Source: Clostridiales bacterium
GTDB taxonomy: Bacteria > Bacillota > Clostridia > Oscillospirales > CAG-272
Length of the DNA: 34,635 nucleotides
Assembly (NCBI GenBank): GCA_022793655.1
Contig: JAAWDG010000014.1
Coordinates: forward strand, 1 to 34,635
Reading direction: 5' to 3'
Part shown: positions 7,425-16,922 of the stretch, one piece after another
Layout of the letters: every line of letters begins with the position of its first letter
How positions within the stretch are numbered: the stretch's first letter is position 1
The notes under the pieces: generated by a model
The model's input: only the letters and a program-made list of their open reading frames with translations
Told to the model about the DNA's origin: nothing
Databases searched by the model: none
Program-made: the position numbers and the translations under genes

Positions 7425-9108
7425 ACTGTTAGCGCCCTGCGGTTCGTTTGATGGCATGAAAGCAGCGGTGTATGCCGGCGCTGACGCGGTCTATTTCGGT
7501 GGGCAAGCTTTTAGCGCCCGTATGAATGCCCGCAATTTTACGAGTGAAGAAGCGGCGCGCGGTATTTCTTTTTGCCATGAAAACGGCGTGCGGGCTTACG
7601 CGGCGCTGAACACACAGATTTATGATCGGGATCTGGAAAAAGCCGCGACCTTTGCGGCTTTTTTGTATCAGGCGGGCATTGACGCTCTCATTATCAGTGA
7701 TATAGGACTTGCGCGACTCATTCATGAGGCGGCGCCGGGCCTTGCGCTGCATGCCTCAACCCAAATGGCGGGCCATAATGTGGGGGCGGCTTCGTTTTTG
7801 GCGTCGCTTGGCTTTCGCCGGATGGTTTGCGCAAGAGAACTTTCGCTTGAAAATGTCAAAGCGCTTTGCGCCGGGGCGCCGATCGAAATCGAAATGTTTA
7901 TTCACGGGGCGCTTTGTGTATCCCAGTCGGGTGGGTGCTTGATGAGCTCGGTGGTGGGCGGGCGCAGCGGCAATCGGGGCGAGTGCGCCCAGCCTTGCCG
8001 GTTGCCTTATAACGGGGGGTATCCCCTATCGCTCAAAGACCTCTGTTTGGCTGGGCATGTCAAGGAGCTGCTTATAAGCGGAGTCAAAAGCTTAAAAATT
8101 GAAGGGCGGATGAAAAGTCCCGCTTATGTCGAGGGGGTTGTTTCTGTTTACCGACGGCTGATCGATGAAAAACGAAATGCCACCGACAAAGAACAAAAGA
8201 CTCTGCGCGCGCTTTTTTCACGCGATGGCTTCACCGCCGGCTATTTTACGGGCAGTCCCGATGCCTCTATGCTTGGCGTTCGTCAAGAAGCGGATAAGAA
8301 ACAGACGGCGAAAGCGGCGCCTTTGCTGCACAAAACAAAGACAAAAAAACCGCCACTTGTCGTGCCGGTAAGAGAGTCGGTGCATATAATGGCGCCTGGC
8401 CCGAGAGACGGGGCGGCAAGACCCCACCGAAACCGCACCGCGCGATTTTATGATCCCTCGGTTTTGCCGGACACCGATTTTTTTGATATTATCTATGTTC
8501 CCCTGTTTTTATGGAATGGCCAGCGGCAGGCAAAGGGCGTTTTGCTGCCGCCTGTTGTGCCCGAGAAAGAAATGGAGGCATTTCGCAAGGCCCTTTTGCG
8601 GGTGAAAAACGCGGGCATTACGCATGTGTTGGTCAGCAATATTGGGCAAATTCCGCTGTGTCAGGAATTTGGTTTTTGCATGCATATGGATTATCGCTTG
8701 AATGTGTATAATGATTTGGCGGTTTCGTTTTATGAACAATATGGGGATGTGATGCTTTCACCTGAACTTACTTTGCCAAGAATGCGGGATATAAAGGGAG
8801 ACAAGGCGGCCATTGTCTATGGCCGGCTGCCGCTGATGACGATTGAGCGGCCTATGAAAGAAACTCTGCTGCGCGATCGCCGCGGCGTGCGCTTTCCCTT
8901 AATTAAAGAGGGCGGGCGGACGCTGCTGATCAACAGCGTGCCGCTTTATATGGCCGACCGCGCCAAAGACTTAAAGCAAGCGGGGCTTACAAACCAGCAT
9001 TTTATTTTTACAACCGAAACAAAAAAAGAAGTGTTGGACATCATTGAACAGTATAAAAAAATGGCGCCTCCGCCAGCAGGCGGGGCAATGACAAGGATAA
9101 AACGATGA
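7408..9108 (+). CDS. Peptidase U32 family protein (TrhP/RlhA-type hydroxylation protein)
   Basis: From the ATG at 7408 (AGGAGA site 7 nt upstream) the protein has 566 residues. It opens with ELLAPCGSFDGMKAAVYAGADAVYFGG, the hallmark N-terminus (first 13 residues most conserved). It then has HASTQMAGHN at about 115-124 and a cysteine cluster FIHGALC-VSQSGGCLMSS with GGRSGNRGECAQPCR (Cys170, 177, 193, 197). Relatives use these cysteines to hold an iron-sulfur cluster and hydroxylate uridine or cytidine in tRNA or rRNA with a prephenate-derived pathway; classical protease activity is doubtful. A charged, basic linker of about 60 residues near 300-360 separates the N-terminal barrel from a C-terminal domain. 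It overlaps maf by 4 nt (ATGA). An ATG 33 nt upstream is in frame but less likely. Confidence 0.88.
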   Translation: MANMPELLAPCGSFDGMKAAVYAGADAVYFGGQAFSARMNARNFTSEEAARGISFCHENGVRAYAALNTQIYDRDLEKAATFAAFLYQAGIDALIISDIGLARLIHEAAPGLALHASTQMAGHNVGAASFLASLGFRRMVCARELSLENVKALCAGAPIEIEMFIHGALCVSQSGGCLMSSVVGGRSGNRGECAQPCRLPYNGGYPLSLKDLCLAGHVKELLISGVKSLKIEGRMKSPAYVEGVVSVYRRLIDEKRNATDKEQKTLRALFSRDGFTAGYFTGSPDASMLGVRQEADKKQTAKAAPLLHKTKTKKPPLVVPVRESVHIMAPGPRDGAARPHRNRTARFYDPSVLPDTDFFDIIYVPLFLWNGQRQAKGVLLPPVVPEKEMEAFRKALLRVKNAGITHVLVSNIGQIPLCQEFGFCMHMDYRLNVYNDLAVSFYEQYGDVMLSPELTLPRMRDIKGDKAAIVYGRLPLMTIERPMKETLLRDRRGVRFPLIKEGGRTLLINSVPLYMADRAKDLKQAGLTNQHFIFTTETKKEVLDIIEQYKKMAPPPAGGAMTRIKR

Positions 9109-9689
9109 AGGAAAAACAAAAGATTATACTCGCCTCTTCTTCGCCCAGACGAAAAGAGATAGCAGCCTTATTTTTTGATGTGTTTGAAGTGGTGGCGCCC
9201 GAGGTTGATGAAACGGTAGAAAAAACACTTTCGCCCGAACAGGTCGTATTGACCTTGGCCGAGCGCAAGGCCCGGGCCGCGGCCAATACCAAGGGAGATG
9301 CCGATGCGGTTTATATCGGGTCGGATACAATTGTCTATGCGAATGGGACTGTTTTGGGCAAACCGGAAAACCGGCCGTCGGCGAAAGACATGCTGCATAT
9401 GCTTAGCGGCAATACTCATTCAGTTTACTCAGGCGTTTGCGTGCTGTGGCAGGGAAAGGCTTATACGGGCTATGAAGAAACGCGTGTGATTATGCGGCAC
9501 ATCAGCGAGGAGGAGCTTGATGCCTATGTGGCCACGGGCGAATGTGACGATAAAGCCGGAGCCTATGCCATACAGGGCAGAGCAGGCTTGTTTATTGAAC
9601 GGATCGAGGGTCCTTATCACAATGTAGTGGGCCTGCCGCTTAAAACGCTCGGACTGATTTGGAGGGATTTATTCGGGAGCCTCGTGTGA
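9105..9689 (+). CDS. maf: Maf family nucleoside triphosphate pyrophosphatase
   Basis: The 194-residue protein is a house-cleaning enzyme that hydrolyses dTTP/UTP or modified nucleotides to the monophosphate and pyrophosphate. Family motifs are present in order: ILASSSPRRKE near the start, APEVDE (about 30-35), GSDTIVYANGTVLGKP with the catalytic Asp (about 68-83), MLSGNTHSVYSGV, and DKAGAYAIQGRAG near 150. It overlaps the U32 gene stop by 4 nt. The 60 nt between maf and nth contain no gene that can be supported. Confidence 0.93.
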   Translation: MKEKQKIILASSSPRRKEIAALFFDVFEVVAPEVDETVEKTLSPEQVVLTLAERKARAAANTKGDADAVYIGSDTIVYANGTVLGKPENRPSAKDMLHMLSGNTHSVYSGVCVLWQGKAYTGYEETRVIMRHISEEELDAYVATGECDDKAGAYAIQGRAGLFIERIEGPYHNVVGLPLKTLGLIWRDLFGSLV

Positions 9690-9749
9690 AAGAACCGATC
9701 AAGCGGGAACAAACACAGTGGGTTCACGGTTATTTGGGAGATTAATACG

Positions 9750-10385
9750 ATGAATAAAAAAGATAAAACACTTGCGATCATTGAACGCTTAGAAGGGCTG
9801 TATCCCGACGCGGTGTGCGCGTTAGAATATGGCGGTGATCCATGGCGCCTGTTGGTGATGGGGCGCTTGTCCGCCCAGTGTACCGACGCCAGGGTCAACG
9901 AAGTCTGCCGCACCCTGTTTAAAGAACTGCCGGATATTACAGATTTTTCCGGGGTGGAACTTGAAAAGTTAGAAGCATTAATACGCCCCTGCGGTTTGTA
10001 CCATACAAAAGCCAAAAGCCTGAAAGAGGCCGCCGTGATGGTTTTGCGGGATTTTGACGGCCAAATTCCGGATCAAATGGAGGATTTAGTCAAAATACCA
10101 GGCGTCGGACGGAAAATCGCCAATCTTTTGTTAGGTGATTTGTTTGGAAAACCGGCCATCGTGGCCGATACCCACTGCATTCGTCTTTCGGGGCGGTTTG
10201 GTCTTGTGAAAAAGGGAGAGAAAGACCCTTATAAAGTGGAATTAGCGTTAAAAAAAGTGACACCGCCTGAAAAGTCGAGCGACTTTTGTCACCGGCTGGT
10301 GCTATTTGGTCGCGAGGTCTGTACGGCTCGCTCTCCCAAGTGCGACGGCTGTCCCATGCAGGATTTATGTGTATATAAGGCGTAA
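9750..10385 (+). CDS. nth: Endonuclease III (DNA glycosylase/AP lyase)
   Basis: This base-excision repair enzyme removes oxidised pyrimidines and cuts at abasic sites. In 211 residues it has the helix-hairpin-helix KIPGVGRKIAN (catalytic Lys122), catalytic Asp140 in VADTHC, and a C-terminal [4Fe-4S] motif C-x6-C-x2-C-x5-C in CTARSPKCDGCPMQDLC. All key residues are intact. GGGAG lies 9 nt before the ATG. It ends 18 nt before the -35 of the pheST promoter, with no clear terminator between. Confidence 0.95.
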   Translation: MNKKDKTLAIIERLEGLYPDAVCALEYGGDPWRLLVMGRLSAQCTDARVNEVCRTLFKELPDITDFSGVELEKLEALIRPCGLYHTKAKSLKEAAVMVLRDFDGQIPDQMEDLVKIPGVGRKIANLLLGDLFGKPAIVADTHCIRLSGRFGLVKKGEKDPYKVELALKKVTPPEKSSDFCHRLVLFGREVCTARSPKCDGCPMQDLCVYKA

Positions 10386-10403
10386 AAATCGGTGCAAATA
10401 TGC

Positions 10404-10432
10404 TTGACAAGCGCCGGGGCGTGTGCTATAGT
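10404..10432 (+). promoter_or_regulatory. Sigma-A promoter of the pheST T-box operon
   Basis: Perfect TTGACA (10404-10409), 17-bp spacer, TATAGT (10427-10432) with a TG extended -10. Transcription should begin near 10439, giving a leader of about 320 nt. Confidence 0.88.
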
Positions 10433-10438
10433 AATGAG

Positions 10439-10722
10439 TAAATCATATCTTGCGGATGTAAAAAACGTAAGAGACAAAAGTGTTGAAAAAGACGGCCGCC
10501 TTGGCGAAATGTGTGATAAGAGAGAACAGTCCTTTGGCTGAAAGCTGTTTGACACAGGCGAAGAAGGCCCTTCACTTTGGAGCTGGCAGGGGGAAAGACC
10601 TGCTCGGTTTGCCCCGTTAACAAGCAAAAAGACATCGGCTTGCAAGTGATCGCAAATCGGTGTGAAATTAGGTGGTACCGCGCTTTTATGGCGCCCTATG
10701 TTTTGGCATAGGGTGCTTTTTT
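10439..10722 (+). promoter_or_regulatory. T-box leader, phenylalanine specific
   Basis: T-box leaders read uncharged tRNA and switch between antiterminator and terminator. Visible parts are an AGTA box near the 5' end, AGAGAG then GGCTG of the distal stem I, a probable specifier TTC (10572-10574) in CCCTTCACTTTGGAG (Phe codon, matching the downstream genes), and the T-box core AGGTGGTACCGCG (10670-10682). A terminator stem GCGCCCTATG (10691-10700) / CATAGGGTGC (10707-10716) follows, with six T. This explains most of the 375-nt gap between nth and pheS. Confidence 0.93.
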
Positions 10723-10760
10723 ATATGAATATAACCACATAGGGAAAGGATGAAGATATC

Positions 10761-11783
10761 ATGAGAGAAAAGCTGCAAGAGATTAAGGAAAAAACGCTTG
10801 CCGCGATTAAAACGGGTGATATAAATATGGCTCGCTTAGAGGAAATTAAAGTTGCTTGTCTTGGCAAAAAAGGTTCCTTGACGGCGGTGCTCCGCGGGAT
10901 GGGGGGACTTTCAGCCGAAGAACGCCCGGTCATTGGTCAGCTTGCCAATCAGGTCAGGCAAGAGATTGAGAAGGCAATCGAGGATACCAAAGCCCGCTTG
11001 AAGGAAGAAGAGTTAAACCGGACGCTTAGGCGAGAGACGATTGACGTCACTGTGCCGGGCCGACGTGCGGCGCTTGGCAAGCCGCACGCGCTGTATCAGG
11101 TTGAACGTGAAATCTGCGATATTTTCGTCAGCATGGGCTTTGATATTGCCGAGGGGCCTGAGGTAGAATATGATTATTATAATTTTGAGGCGCTGAATAT
11201 TCCGCCCAACCATCCGGCAAGAGATACCCAGGACACTTTCTATATCACCGATCGGGTGCTGCTTCGTTCACAGACGTCGCCTGTGCAGATTCGGACGATG
11301 GAAAAGCAAAAACCACCGATTCGTATTATTTCGCCCGGCCGAGTGTATCGCTCTGACGCGCTGGACGCAACCCATTCACCGGTATTCCACCAAATTGAAG
11401 GCTTGGTGGTGGACAAGGGCATTACAATGGGTGATTTGAAAGGCATCTTGGAAACCTATGTCAAGGCTTTGTTCGGCGCCGATGTGAAGCTGCGTTTTCG
11501 GCCCCATCATTTTCCGTTTACCGAGCCGTCGGCCGAGGTGGATGTTTCTTGTCTTTTGTGCGGTGGTGAAGGATGCCGCCTTTGCAAGGGTGAGGGGTGG
11601 ATTGAGATTTTAGGTGCCGGCATGGTGCATCCGAACGTGCTGCGCGGCTGCGGCATTGATCCCGCGGTTTATTCTGGCTTTGCTTTTGGCATGGGCGTTG
11701 AACGAATTGCTATGAAGAAATATGAAATTGACGATATTCGCTATTTTTATGAAAACGACACGCGTTTTCTTTCGCAGTTCTAA
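10761..11783 (+). CDS. pheS: Phenylalanyl-tRNA synthetase alpha subunit
   Basis: PheS carries the class II catalytic core of the alpha2-beta2 enzyme that charges tRNA-Phe. The 340 residues comprise an N-terminal coiled-coil arm (1-85), then [28 protein letters not shown], motif 2 in [28 protein letters not shown], and motif 3 in [10 protein letters not shown]. Length is normal. It is regulated by the Phe T-box immediately upstream and lies 31 nt before pheT. Confidence 0.97.
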   Translation: MREKLQEIKEKTLAAIKTGDINMARLEEIKVACLGKKGSLTAVLRGMGGLSAEERPVIGQLANQVRQEIEKAIEDTKARLKEEELNRTLRRETIDVTVPGRRAALGKPHALYQVEREICDIFVSMGFDIAEGPEVEYDYYNFEALNIPPNHPARDTQDTFYITDRVLLRSQTSPVQIRTMEKQKPPIRIISPGRVYRSDALDATHSPVFHQIEGLVVDKGITMGDLKGILETYVKALFGADVKLRFRPHHFPFTEPSAEVDVSCLLCGGEGCRLCKGEGWIEILGAGMVHPNVLRGCGIDPAVYSGFAFGMGVERIAMKKYEIDDIRYFYENDTRFLSQF

Positions 11784-11814
11784 TTAGGAAAGGGAGAAAG
11801 GAGGAGAATTAAGC

Positions 11815-14208
11815 ATGAAATTACCAATGCATTGGCTTTCAGAAATGGTAGATGTTTCTGATATTGATATTAAAAAATATTGCGATCGTATGACCGATAC
11901 GGGCAGCAAAGTTGAGGGCTATGAAATCTTAGGGGAAGACGTCGGCGGCGTTGTGATCGGCAAAGTGGTGAAGACCGAGCGGCACCCCGATGCGGACCGG
12001 CTGCATATTTGTCAGATTGATGTGGGAGAGGCAGCGCCTGTCCAGATTATCACCTCGGCGCAGAATGTGTATGAGGGTGCGGTGGTGCCTGTGTGCCGGG
12101 TTGGGGCTTCTTTGCCGGGCGGTATTCACATTAAACCCACTAAATTCAGAGGCCTTGAGTCGTATGGCATGATGTGTTCGTATGGGGAACTTGGTCTGAC
12201 TGAACACGAGATGCCTGAGGCAGATCCCGAAGGGATTCTGCTGTTAAACGAAGTGGTGGAAGGCCCGTTCCCGATTGGGGAGGATGTCTGTTCGTTTTTA
12301 GGTCTGAGAGAGCATGTGGTTGAATTTGAAATTACACCAAACCGGCCCGATTGTCTTTCGGTGATTGGCCTTGCCAAAGAGACCGGGGCCAGCTTTTCCC
12401 GTCCGGTATCGTATCATAAACCAGTCGTCGAAGGCGCTGGGGACGATGTGAAAAAATACTTGGATGTTTCGGTTGAAAGTCCGCTTTGCGCCCGCTATTC
12501 GGCACGGGTTGTCAAAAATGTAAAAATAGAACCCTCGCCCTTATGGATGCGTCTGCGCTTGCGGGCGGCCGGTGTTCGTCCGATTAATAATATTGTGGAT
12601 ATTACCAACTATGTCATGTTGGAATACGGCCAGCCTATGCACGCTTTTGATTACAGCTGTCTCGAGGGCAATAAAATTGTTGTCAAAGAAGCGTATAAGG
12701 GACAGACGTTTACTTCGCTCGATGATGTGGACCATGTTTTAGAGGAAGGCATGCTGACCATTCAGGATAGTCATAAGCCGGTGGCGCTGGCCGGCGTTAT
12801 GGGCGGCGCAAATTCCGAGATTACCGAAAAGACTTCGATCGTTGTATTTGAATCGGCAGCGTTTGATGCGGCGTCGGTTCGTATTGCGAGCCGTGCGCTT
12901 GGCATGCGCACTGAATCGAGTGCCCGCTTTGAAAAGGGACTGGATGCAGAACAGACGCTCGCCGCGTTAGAGCGGGCGTGTGAGTTAGTTGAGTTGTTAG
13001 AGGCCGGCCAAGTGGTAGATGGTCATATTGATGTGTATCCTGTGCCCAAAGAGTCGGTTCGACTGCCGCTTGAAGTTGACAAGATCAACCGTTTCTTAGG
13101 GGTTTCGCTTACCGAGAGCGAAATGCGGGCGATTTTAGAAACGCTTGATTTTACCTTTGACGGTCAAGAGATTGTGGTGCCTTCTTTCCGTGATGATGTG
13201 CGGTGCTTCAATGACATTGCCGAAGAGATTGCCCGTATTTACGGATATAATAATATTGAGGCTACGCCGTTTAAGGGCGCTGTTCGGCCGGGCGTTGTAC
13301 CGCCCCGTCTGCTTTACAAGCGCCGTGTCATCGATCAGCTTATTGCTATGGGCTATTATGAGTGCTGCACATTCTCTTTTATTTCACCTAAAAACTATGA
13401 CCGCATTGGTCTTGCCGCAGACGATGAGCGGAGAAACAGCGTGGTGATCTCCAATCCCTTGGGCGAGGATACCAGCGTGATGCGGACCATGCTGCTGCCG
13501 TCTTTGCTTGAATGCTTAGAGCGAAATCACAATAACCATGGGGCGCCTGTTAAATTGTTTGAAATCGCTAGGGTATATCAAAAAAGCAGCACGCCGGATG
13601 AGCTGCCGAAAGAGCCCCTGCGCATTGCCTTTGGTTTTTACGGCGGCGGTGATTTCTATGATGCGAAAGGCGTGATTGAAACCCTGCTTCGGGGCGCTGG
13701 CATCACGGCCCGTTATAAGGCCTGCACCGGTGAGGCTGCTTTCCATCCGGGCCGGTGTGCCGAGATTACCGACGCCGAAGGTCGGCTCCTTGGTCGATTT
13801 GGCCAGATTCACCCGCATATAGCAGAGGGATATGGCTTAGGCGCCGATGCCTATGCCGCCGAGCTGGATTTTGAGGCTATTTTTGAGGGGGCCGATTTTG
13901 AAAAACGGTTTGTGGCCCTGCCGAAATATCCGGTATTAACGCGTGACTTCGCTTTTGTTTGTGATGAAGCGTTAGAGGTAGGCCGTATTGAAGAAATCAT
14001 CCGTCAGACGGGCGGCAAGCGGGTAGAAGAGATTACACTGTTTGATATTTACCGCGGCGCACAAGTAGGCGAAGGCAAGAAAAGCGTGGCTTACAGCATT
14101 ACCATGCGGGCGCCTGACCGGACGCTGACCGATGAAGAGGCGGACAAAACCGCCGCTAAGATTACAAAGCGCCTTTATGAAGAGCTTGGCATTTCGCTGC
14201 GCACGTAA
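11815..14208 (+). CDS. pheT: Phenylalanyl-tRNA synthetase beta subunit
   Basis: The 797 residues show the full PheT domain order. A tRNA-binding OB fold lies at about 40-150 (VGKVVKTERHPDADRLHICQID is diagnostic over its first 20 residues). The B3/B4 editing domain follows at about 210-385, then B5 at 400-480, a class II-like core, and the C-terminal anticodon-binding FDX-ACB domain (YPVLTRDFAFVCDE to the end). The ATG has a GGAGGAG site. It is followed by a strong terminator, so pheST form a two-gene unit under the T-box. Confidence 0.97.
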   Translation: MKLPMHWLSEMVDVSDIDIKKYCDRMTDTGSKVEGYEILGEDVGGVVIGKVVKTERHPDADRLHICQIDVGEAAPVQIITSAQNVYEGAVVPVCRVGASLPGGIHIKPTKFRGLESYGMMCSYGELGLTEHEMPEADPEGILLLNEVVEGPFPIGEDVCSFLGLREHVVEFEITPNRPDCLSVIGLAKETGASFSRPVSYHKPVVEGAGDDVKKYLDVSVESPLCARYSARVVKNVKIEPSPLWMRLRLRAAGVRPINNIVDITNYVMLEYGQPMHAFDYSCLEGNKIVVKEAYKGQTFTSLDDVDHVLEEGMLTIQDSHKPVALAGVMGGANSEITEKTSIVVFESAAFDAASVRIASRALGMRTESSARFEKGLDAEQTLAALERACELVELLEAGQVVDGHIDVYPVPKESVRLPLEVDKINRFLGVSLTESEMRAILETLDFTFDGQEIVVPSFRDDVRCFNDIAEEIARIYGYNNIEATPFKGAVRPGVVPPRLLYKRRVIDQLIAMGYYECCTFSFISPKNYDRIGLAADDERRNSVVISNPLGEDTSVMRTMLLPSLLECLERNHNNHGAPVKLFEIARVYQKSSTPDELPKEPLRIAFGFYGGGDFYDAKGVIETLLRGAGITARYKACTGEAAFHPGRCAEITDAEGRLLGRFGQIHPHIAEGYGLGADAYAAELDFEAIFEGADFEKRFVALPKYPVLTRDFAFVCDEALEVGRIEEIIRQTGGKRVEEITLFDIYRGAQVGEGKKSVAYSITMRAPDRTLTDEEADKTAAKITKRLYEELGISLRT

Positions 14209-14220
14209 GCAACTGCATAA

Positions 14221-14256
14221 AAAAGCGGATCTGAAAAGGATCCGCTTTTGTTTTGT
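14221..14256 (+). terminator. Rho-independent terminator after pheT
   Basis: Perfect 11-bp stem AAAAGCGGATC (14221-14231) / GATCCGCTTTT (14239-14249), then a T-rich tail. Confidence 0.92.
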
Positions 14257-14332
14257 TAAAATCATAAACGCAAAAAATAGGCATTATAATTAAATAATGG
14301 CAGAATAGGCGAATTTTTTTTGTGTATTTTTA

Positions 14333-14361
14333 TTTACTTATGCGTGGTTTTATGGTACTAT
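14333..14361 (+). promoter_or_regulatory. Probable promoter of the SLH protein gene
   Basis: TTTACT (14333-14338), 17-bp spacer, TACTAT (14356-14361) with TGG extended -10. The following AAATAGAAATAT (14364-14375) recurs exactly in the promoter region of the dockerin gene (21974-21985), and ATGGTA precedes it in both places. Confidence 0.55.
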
Positions 14362-14399
14362 TGAAATAGAAATATTATACTCATTGTAGGAGAGAGAGA

Positions 14400-16805
14400 A
14401 TGAAACGATTCATTTGCATAACTCTGATGGCGGTCATGCTCACCGGTCTGTTTTCTTTTCAGGCTGGCGCGGCTGCGATATCGGGTTTAAAGGATTCTGG
14501 CATCGATTATCATGAATCGACGCGCACCATTTCAAATCCCATGCTGGGCTATTCCACTACGGTTACTATGGCCCCTAAAATTACAGGCAACACGCCGGGA
14601 AACTATGAGGGCTTTGTGTTCTTTTATGTAAACCTTCAGAACTTTTCGGGCGGCTATCAGCTGACCGAGGACGGCAGGCGGATTCCACTAACTGATTCGC
14701 AGAAAAACGACCGGGTAAACGGTGATGCAAATAAGTTATGGGATTGGAATCAGTATAACGGCAAGCCGCAGCGCAACCACGGCGGACCTGAGGACATTCC
14801 GATCTCTGAGGACGCGATCAACTGCTTGCGTGAAACTTTCCAAAATCTGCGGGAGAATGGCGGCACAGGCTATGTGCGCTTTAACTATGCAAACAATGCA
14901 GATGTGCATAACGAACCCCGTGATTTTAAAATTATCATCAAACATATTGAGCAGATTTGCGAACTGATTACCGAATTCAGCGACGTAATTGGCGCGGGCG
15001 AGGTTGGTACCATTGGTCCGTTTGGCGAGATGCACTCTTCTCCCTACTGTGCGGCTGAATATGCAAATCAGATCATTGATACTTATTTACAGAACACACC
15101 GAAGGATGTAAAATTCTTGGTGAGAAGTCCTAGTTATGTAATGAATTATCTCTGCTATAAAAGTTCAGGCGAAAGCGGAATGATTTATTTAAAGGACGGT
15201 ACCAGAAAGCCAGTGATGAACGATGGACCTGGACGTTTCTCTGCCTATGTTCCGTTTGACAATATCAAGGGTATTGAACAAGAGGACATGAAACGCATTT
15301 CTCTGTTTAATGATGGCTATATGCTGACCGGCAATGATACGGGAACTTGGTATAACCGTCAAACCGGTATAGAGTGGCTTTCTTGGGCCACCCAGTATAA
15401 CTACTATGGCGGCGAGTATGGAAGCGGCACGCGTTCGGAAGCTTTCTGGCTGCCTGAAACCGCGATTCCAGAGATGTATCAGACACATGTAAACTATATC
15501 CGCGGTAATATTTATAAGTCTACGAATAACAGTGTAAAAACTTGGATTGTCCAGAAAGGAACAGGGGCTGAGGCCTATGTTCAAAAGTTGTATGAGGATT
15601 CGCTGACCATTTCCAAGAATGACCCGAACGGCGCTGTTTTGGATATGGATACGGTTGAAATCGATGACGATGGACGCATTAAGTTCAATGCATTTGGCTA
15701 TGATATGATTCCGTTTACCGAGAAGTTAGCCAAAGCATCCTGCAAAGCGGATGTTTCCGCTTATTACGGTTTTAGCTGCTATTCATTTATCAGAGACCAT
15801 TTGGGTTATCGGTTTGTCATTCGTGATTCTAAGTGCACGGGTCAAGTTGATAAAGGCGGCGTGCTGCAAATTCAGACAACTATTGAGAACACGGGTATGG
15901 GCAACTGCATTCAGAACAAGACGGCGCAGCTGGTGTTAGCAAAAGACGGCGAAGAAATTGCGGTGATTCCGCTTAACAAAAAAGTGGATGCGAACGCATG
16001 GTATTCACAAGAAAAGACCAGCTTTACCGTGGAGACGACACTTGCGTCTGATATGGAAGCCGGTGAATATGATGCTTACCTGCGGATTTGCAATGTAACC
16101 AGCGACGGCAAACCAAACACAAAGACTTGTGTAGAGTTCGCTAATGAGGGAGAGATTTATGATCAAACCCTGCGCGCTAACTATCTTGGTTCCTTTACGG
16201 TAACTGATACGGTTTCTTCACTTGGCAATACAGGTTACAAACAGGTTTCAACCGTGTTTGACGATATTGAGGGCCACTGGGGCAAAACACAGATTCAAGA
16301 GATTTGCTCGCGCGGTTTGATGAGCGGCACAAGCTATACTCGCTTTGAGCCGGATGATTCGACCACCAGAGCCATGATTGTGCAGACATTATATAACTTA
16401 GAGGGCCGACCGTCGGTTGATGGTATCACCATCAATTTCAAGGATGTCGGCGCGAACGAATGGTATACGGATGCGATTAAATGGGCCTATGCCAACAAGA
16501 TTGCGTTTGGTGATGGTAATCAGTTTAAGCCGAATGGAACCCTGTTGCGTGAAGAGTTTGCTGCTTTCTTATATCGCTATGCGAAATATAAGGGTACAGA
16601 CGCGGTATCCGATTGGGTTGATATGTCGAAATACAGCGATTTTGACAAGGCTTCTTCCTATGCGCGCGATGCGCTCCGTTGGGCAAACACAAAACGCTTT
16701 ATAACGGGACACGAAAATGGGCTGCTTGACCCCGTGGGCAATGCAACCCGTGCACAGCTTGCTTCGATCTTATCAAGATATATCAGCGATCAGAGCAAGG
16801 CATAA
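14400..16805 (+). CDS. Secreted DUF4874/DUF4832-like protein with three SLH domains
   Basis: The 801-residue protein has a clear signal peptide (1-25, cleavage near FQAGAAA). The large middle part has a (beta/alpha)-barrel-like region at about 40-390, with NPMLGYSTTVTM, FVFFYVNLQNFSGG and IGPFGEMHSSPY, followed by a beta-sandwich segment (about 475-600). This combination resembles DUF4874 plus DUF4832 proteins, a family of suspected glycan-active enzymes of unproven function. At the C-terminus are three S-layer homology repeats at about 620-800: FDDIEGHWGKTQIQEI, FKDVGANEWYTDAIKWA and YSDFDKASSYARDALRWA. These would bind the protein to cell-wall secondary polymer. It stands alone between two terminators. 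The ribosome site is GTAGGAGAG. Confidence 0.88.
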   Translation: MKRFICITLMAVMLTGLFSFQAGAAAISGLKDSGIDYHESTRTISNPMLGYSTTVTMAPKITGNTPGNYEGFVFFYVNLQNFSGGYQLTEDGRRIPLTDSQKNDRVNGDANKLWDWNQYNGKPQRNHGGPEDIPISEDAINCLRETFQNLRENGGTGYVRFNYANNADVHNEPRDFKIIIKHIEQICELITEFSDVIGAGEVGTIGPFGEMHSSPYCAAEYANQIIDTYLQNTPKDVKFLVRSPSYVMNYLCYKSSGESGMIYLKDGTRKPVMNDGPGRFSAYVPFDNIKGIEQEDMKRISLFNDGYMLTGNDTGTWYNRQTGIEWLSWATQYNYYGGEYGSGTRSEAFWLPETAIPEMYQTHVNYIRGNIYKSTNNSVKTWIVQKGTGAEAYVQKLYEDSLTISKNDPNGAVLDMDTVEIDDDGRIKFNAFGYDMIPFTEKLAKASCKADVSAYYGFSCYSFIRDHLGYRFVIRDSKCTGQVDKGGVLQIQTTIENTGMGNCIQNKTAQLVLAKDGEEIAVIPLNKKVDANAWYSQEKTSFTVETTLASDMEAGEYDAYLRICNVTSDGKPNTKTCVEFANEGEIYDQTLRANYLGSFTVTDTVSSLGNTGYKQVSTVFDDIEGHWGKTQIQEICSRGLMSGTSYTRFEPDDSTTRAMIVQTLYNLEGRPSVDGITINFKDVGANEWYTDAIKWAYANKIAFGDGNQFKPNGTLLREEFAAFLYRYAKYKGTDAVSDWVDMSKYSDFDKASSYARDALRWANTKRFITGHENGLLDPVGNATRAQLASILSRYISDQSKA

Positions 16806-16820
16806 GAACTAAAATGATAT

Positions 16821-16856
16821 ATTCCGTTGCCAAATGAATGGCGGCGGAATTTTTTT
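16821..16856 (+). terminator. Rho-independent terminator after the SLH gene
   Basis: Stem ATTCCGTTGCC (16821-16831) / GGCGGCGGAAT (16840-16850) with two G-T pairs, then six T. Confidence 0.88.
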
Positions 16857-16861
16857 GTTTC

Positions 16862-16890
16862 TTGCCAAGAAAGCGGTGGACGTGTATAAT
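16862..16890 (+). promoter_or_regulatory. Promoter of recG
   Basis: TTGCCA (16862-16867), 17-bp spacer, consensus TATAAT (16885-16890), 33 nt upstream of the recG start codon. Confidence 0.8.
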
Positions 16891-16922
16891 GAAATAAATA
16901 CGATGACACGAAAGGGAAATGA

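Noticed and set aside
9686-9745. 19-codon GTG reading frame between maf and nth
   Set aside because: It has no ribosome site of its own and no recognisable protein, and is too short to separate from chance or from a gene remnant.
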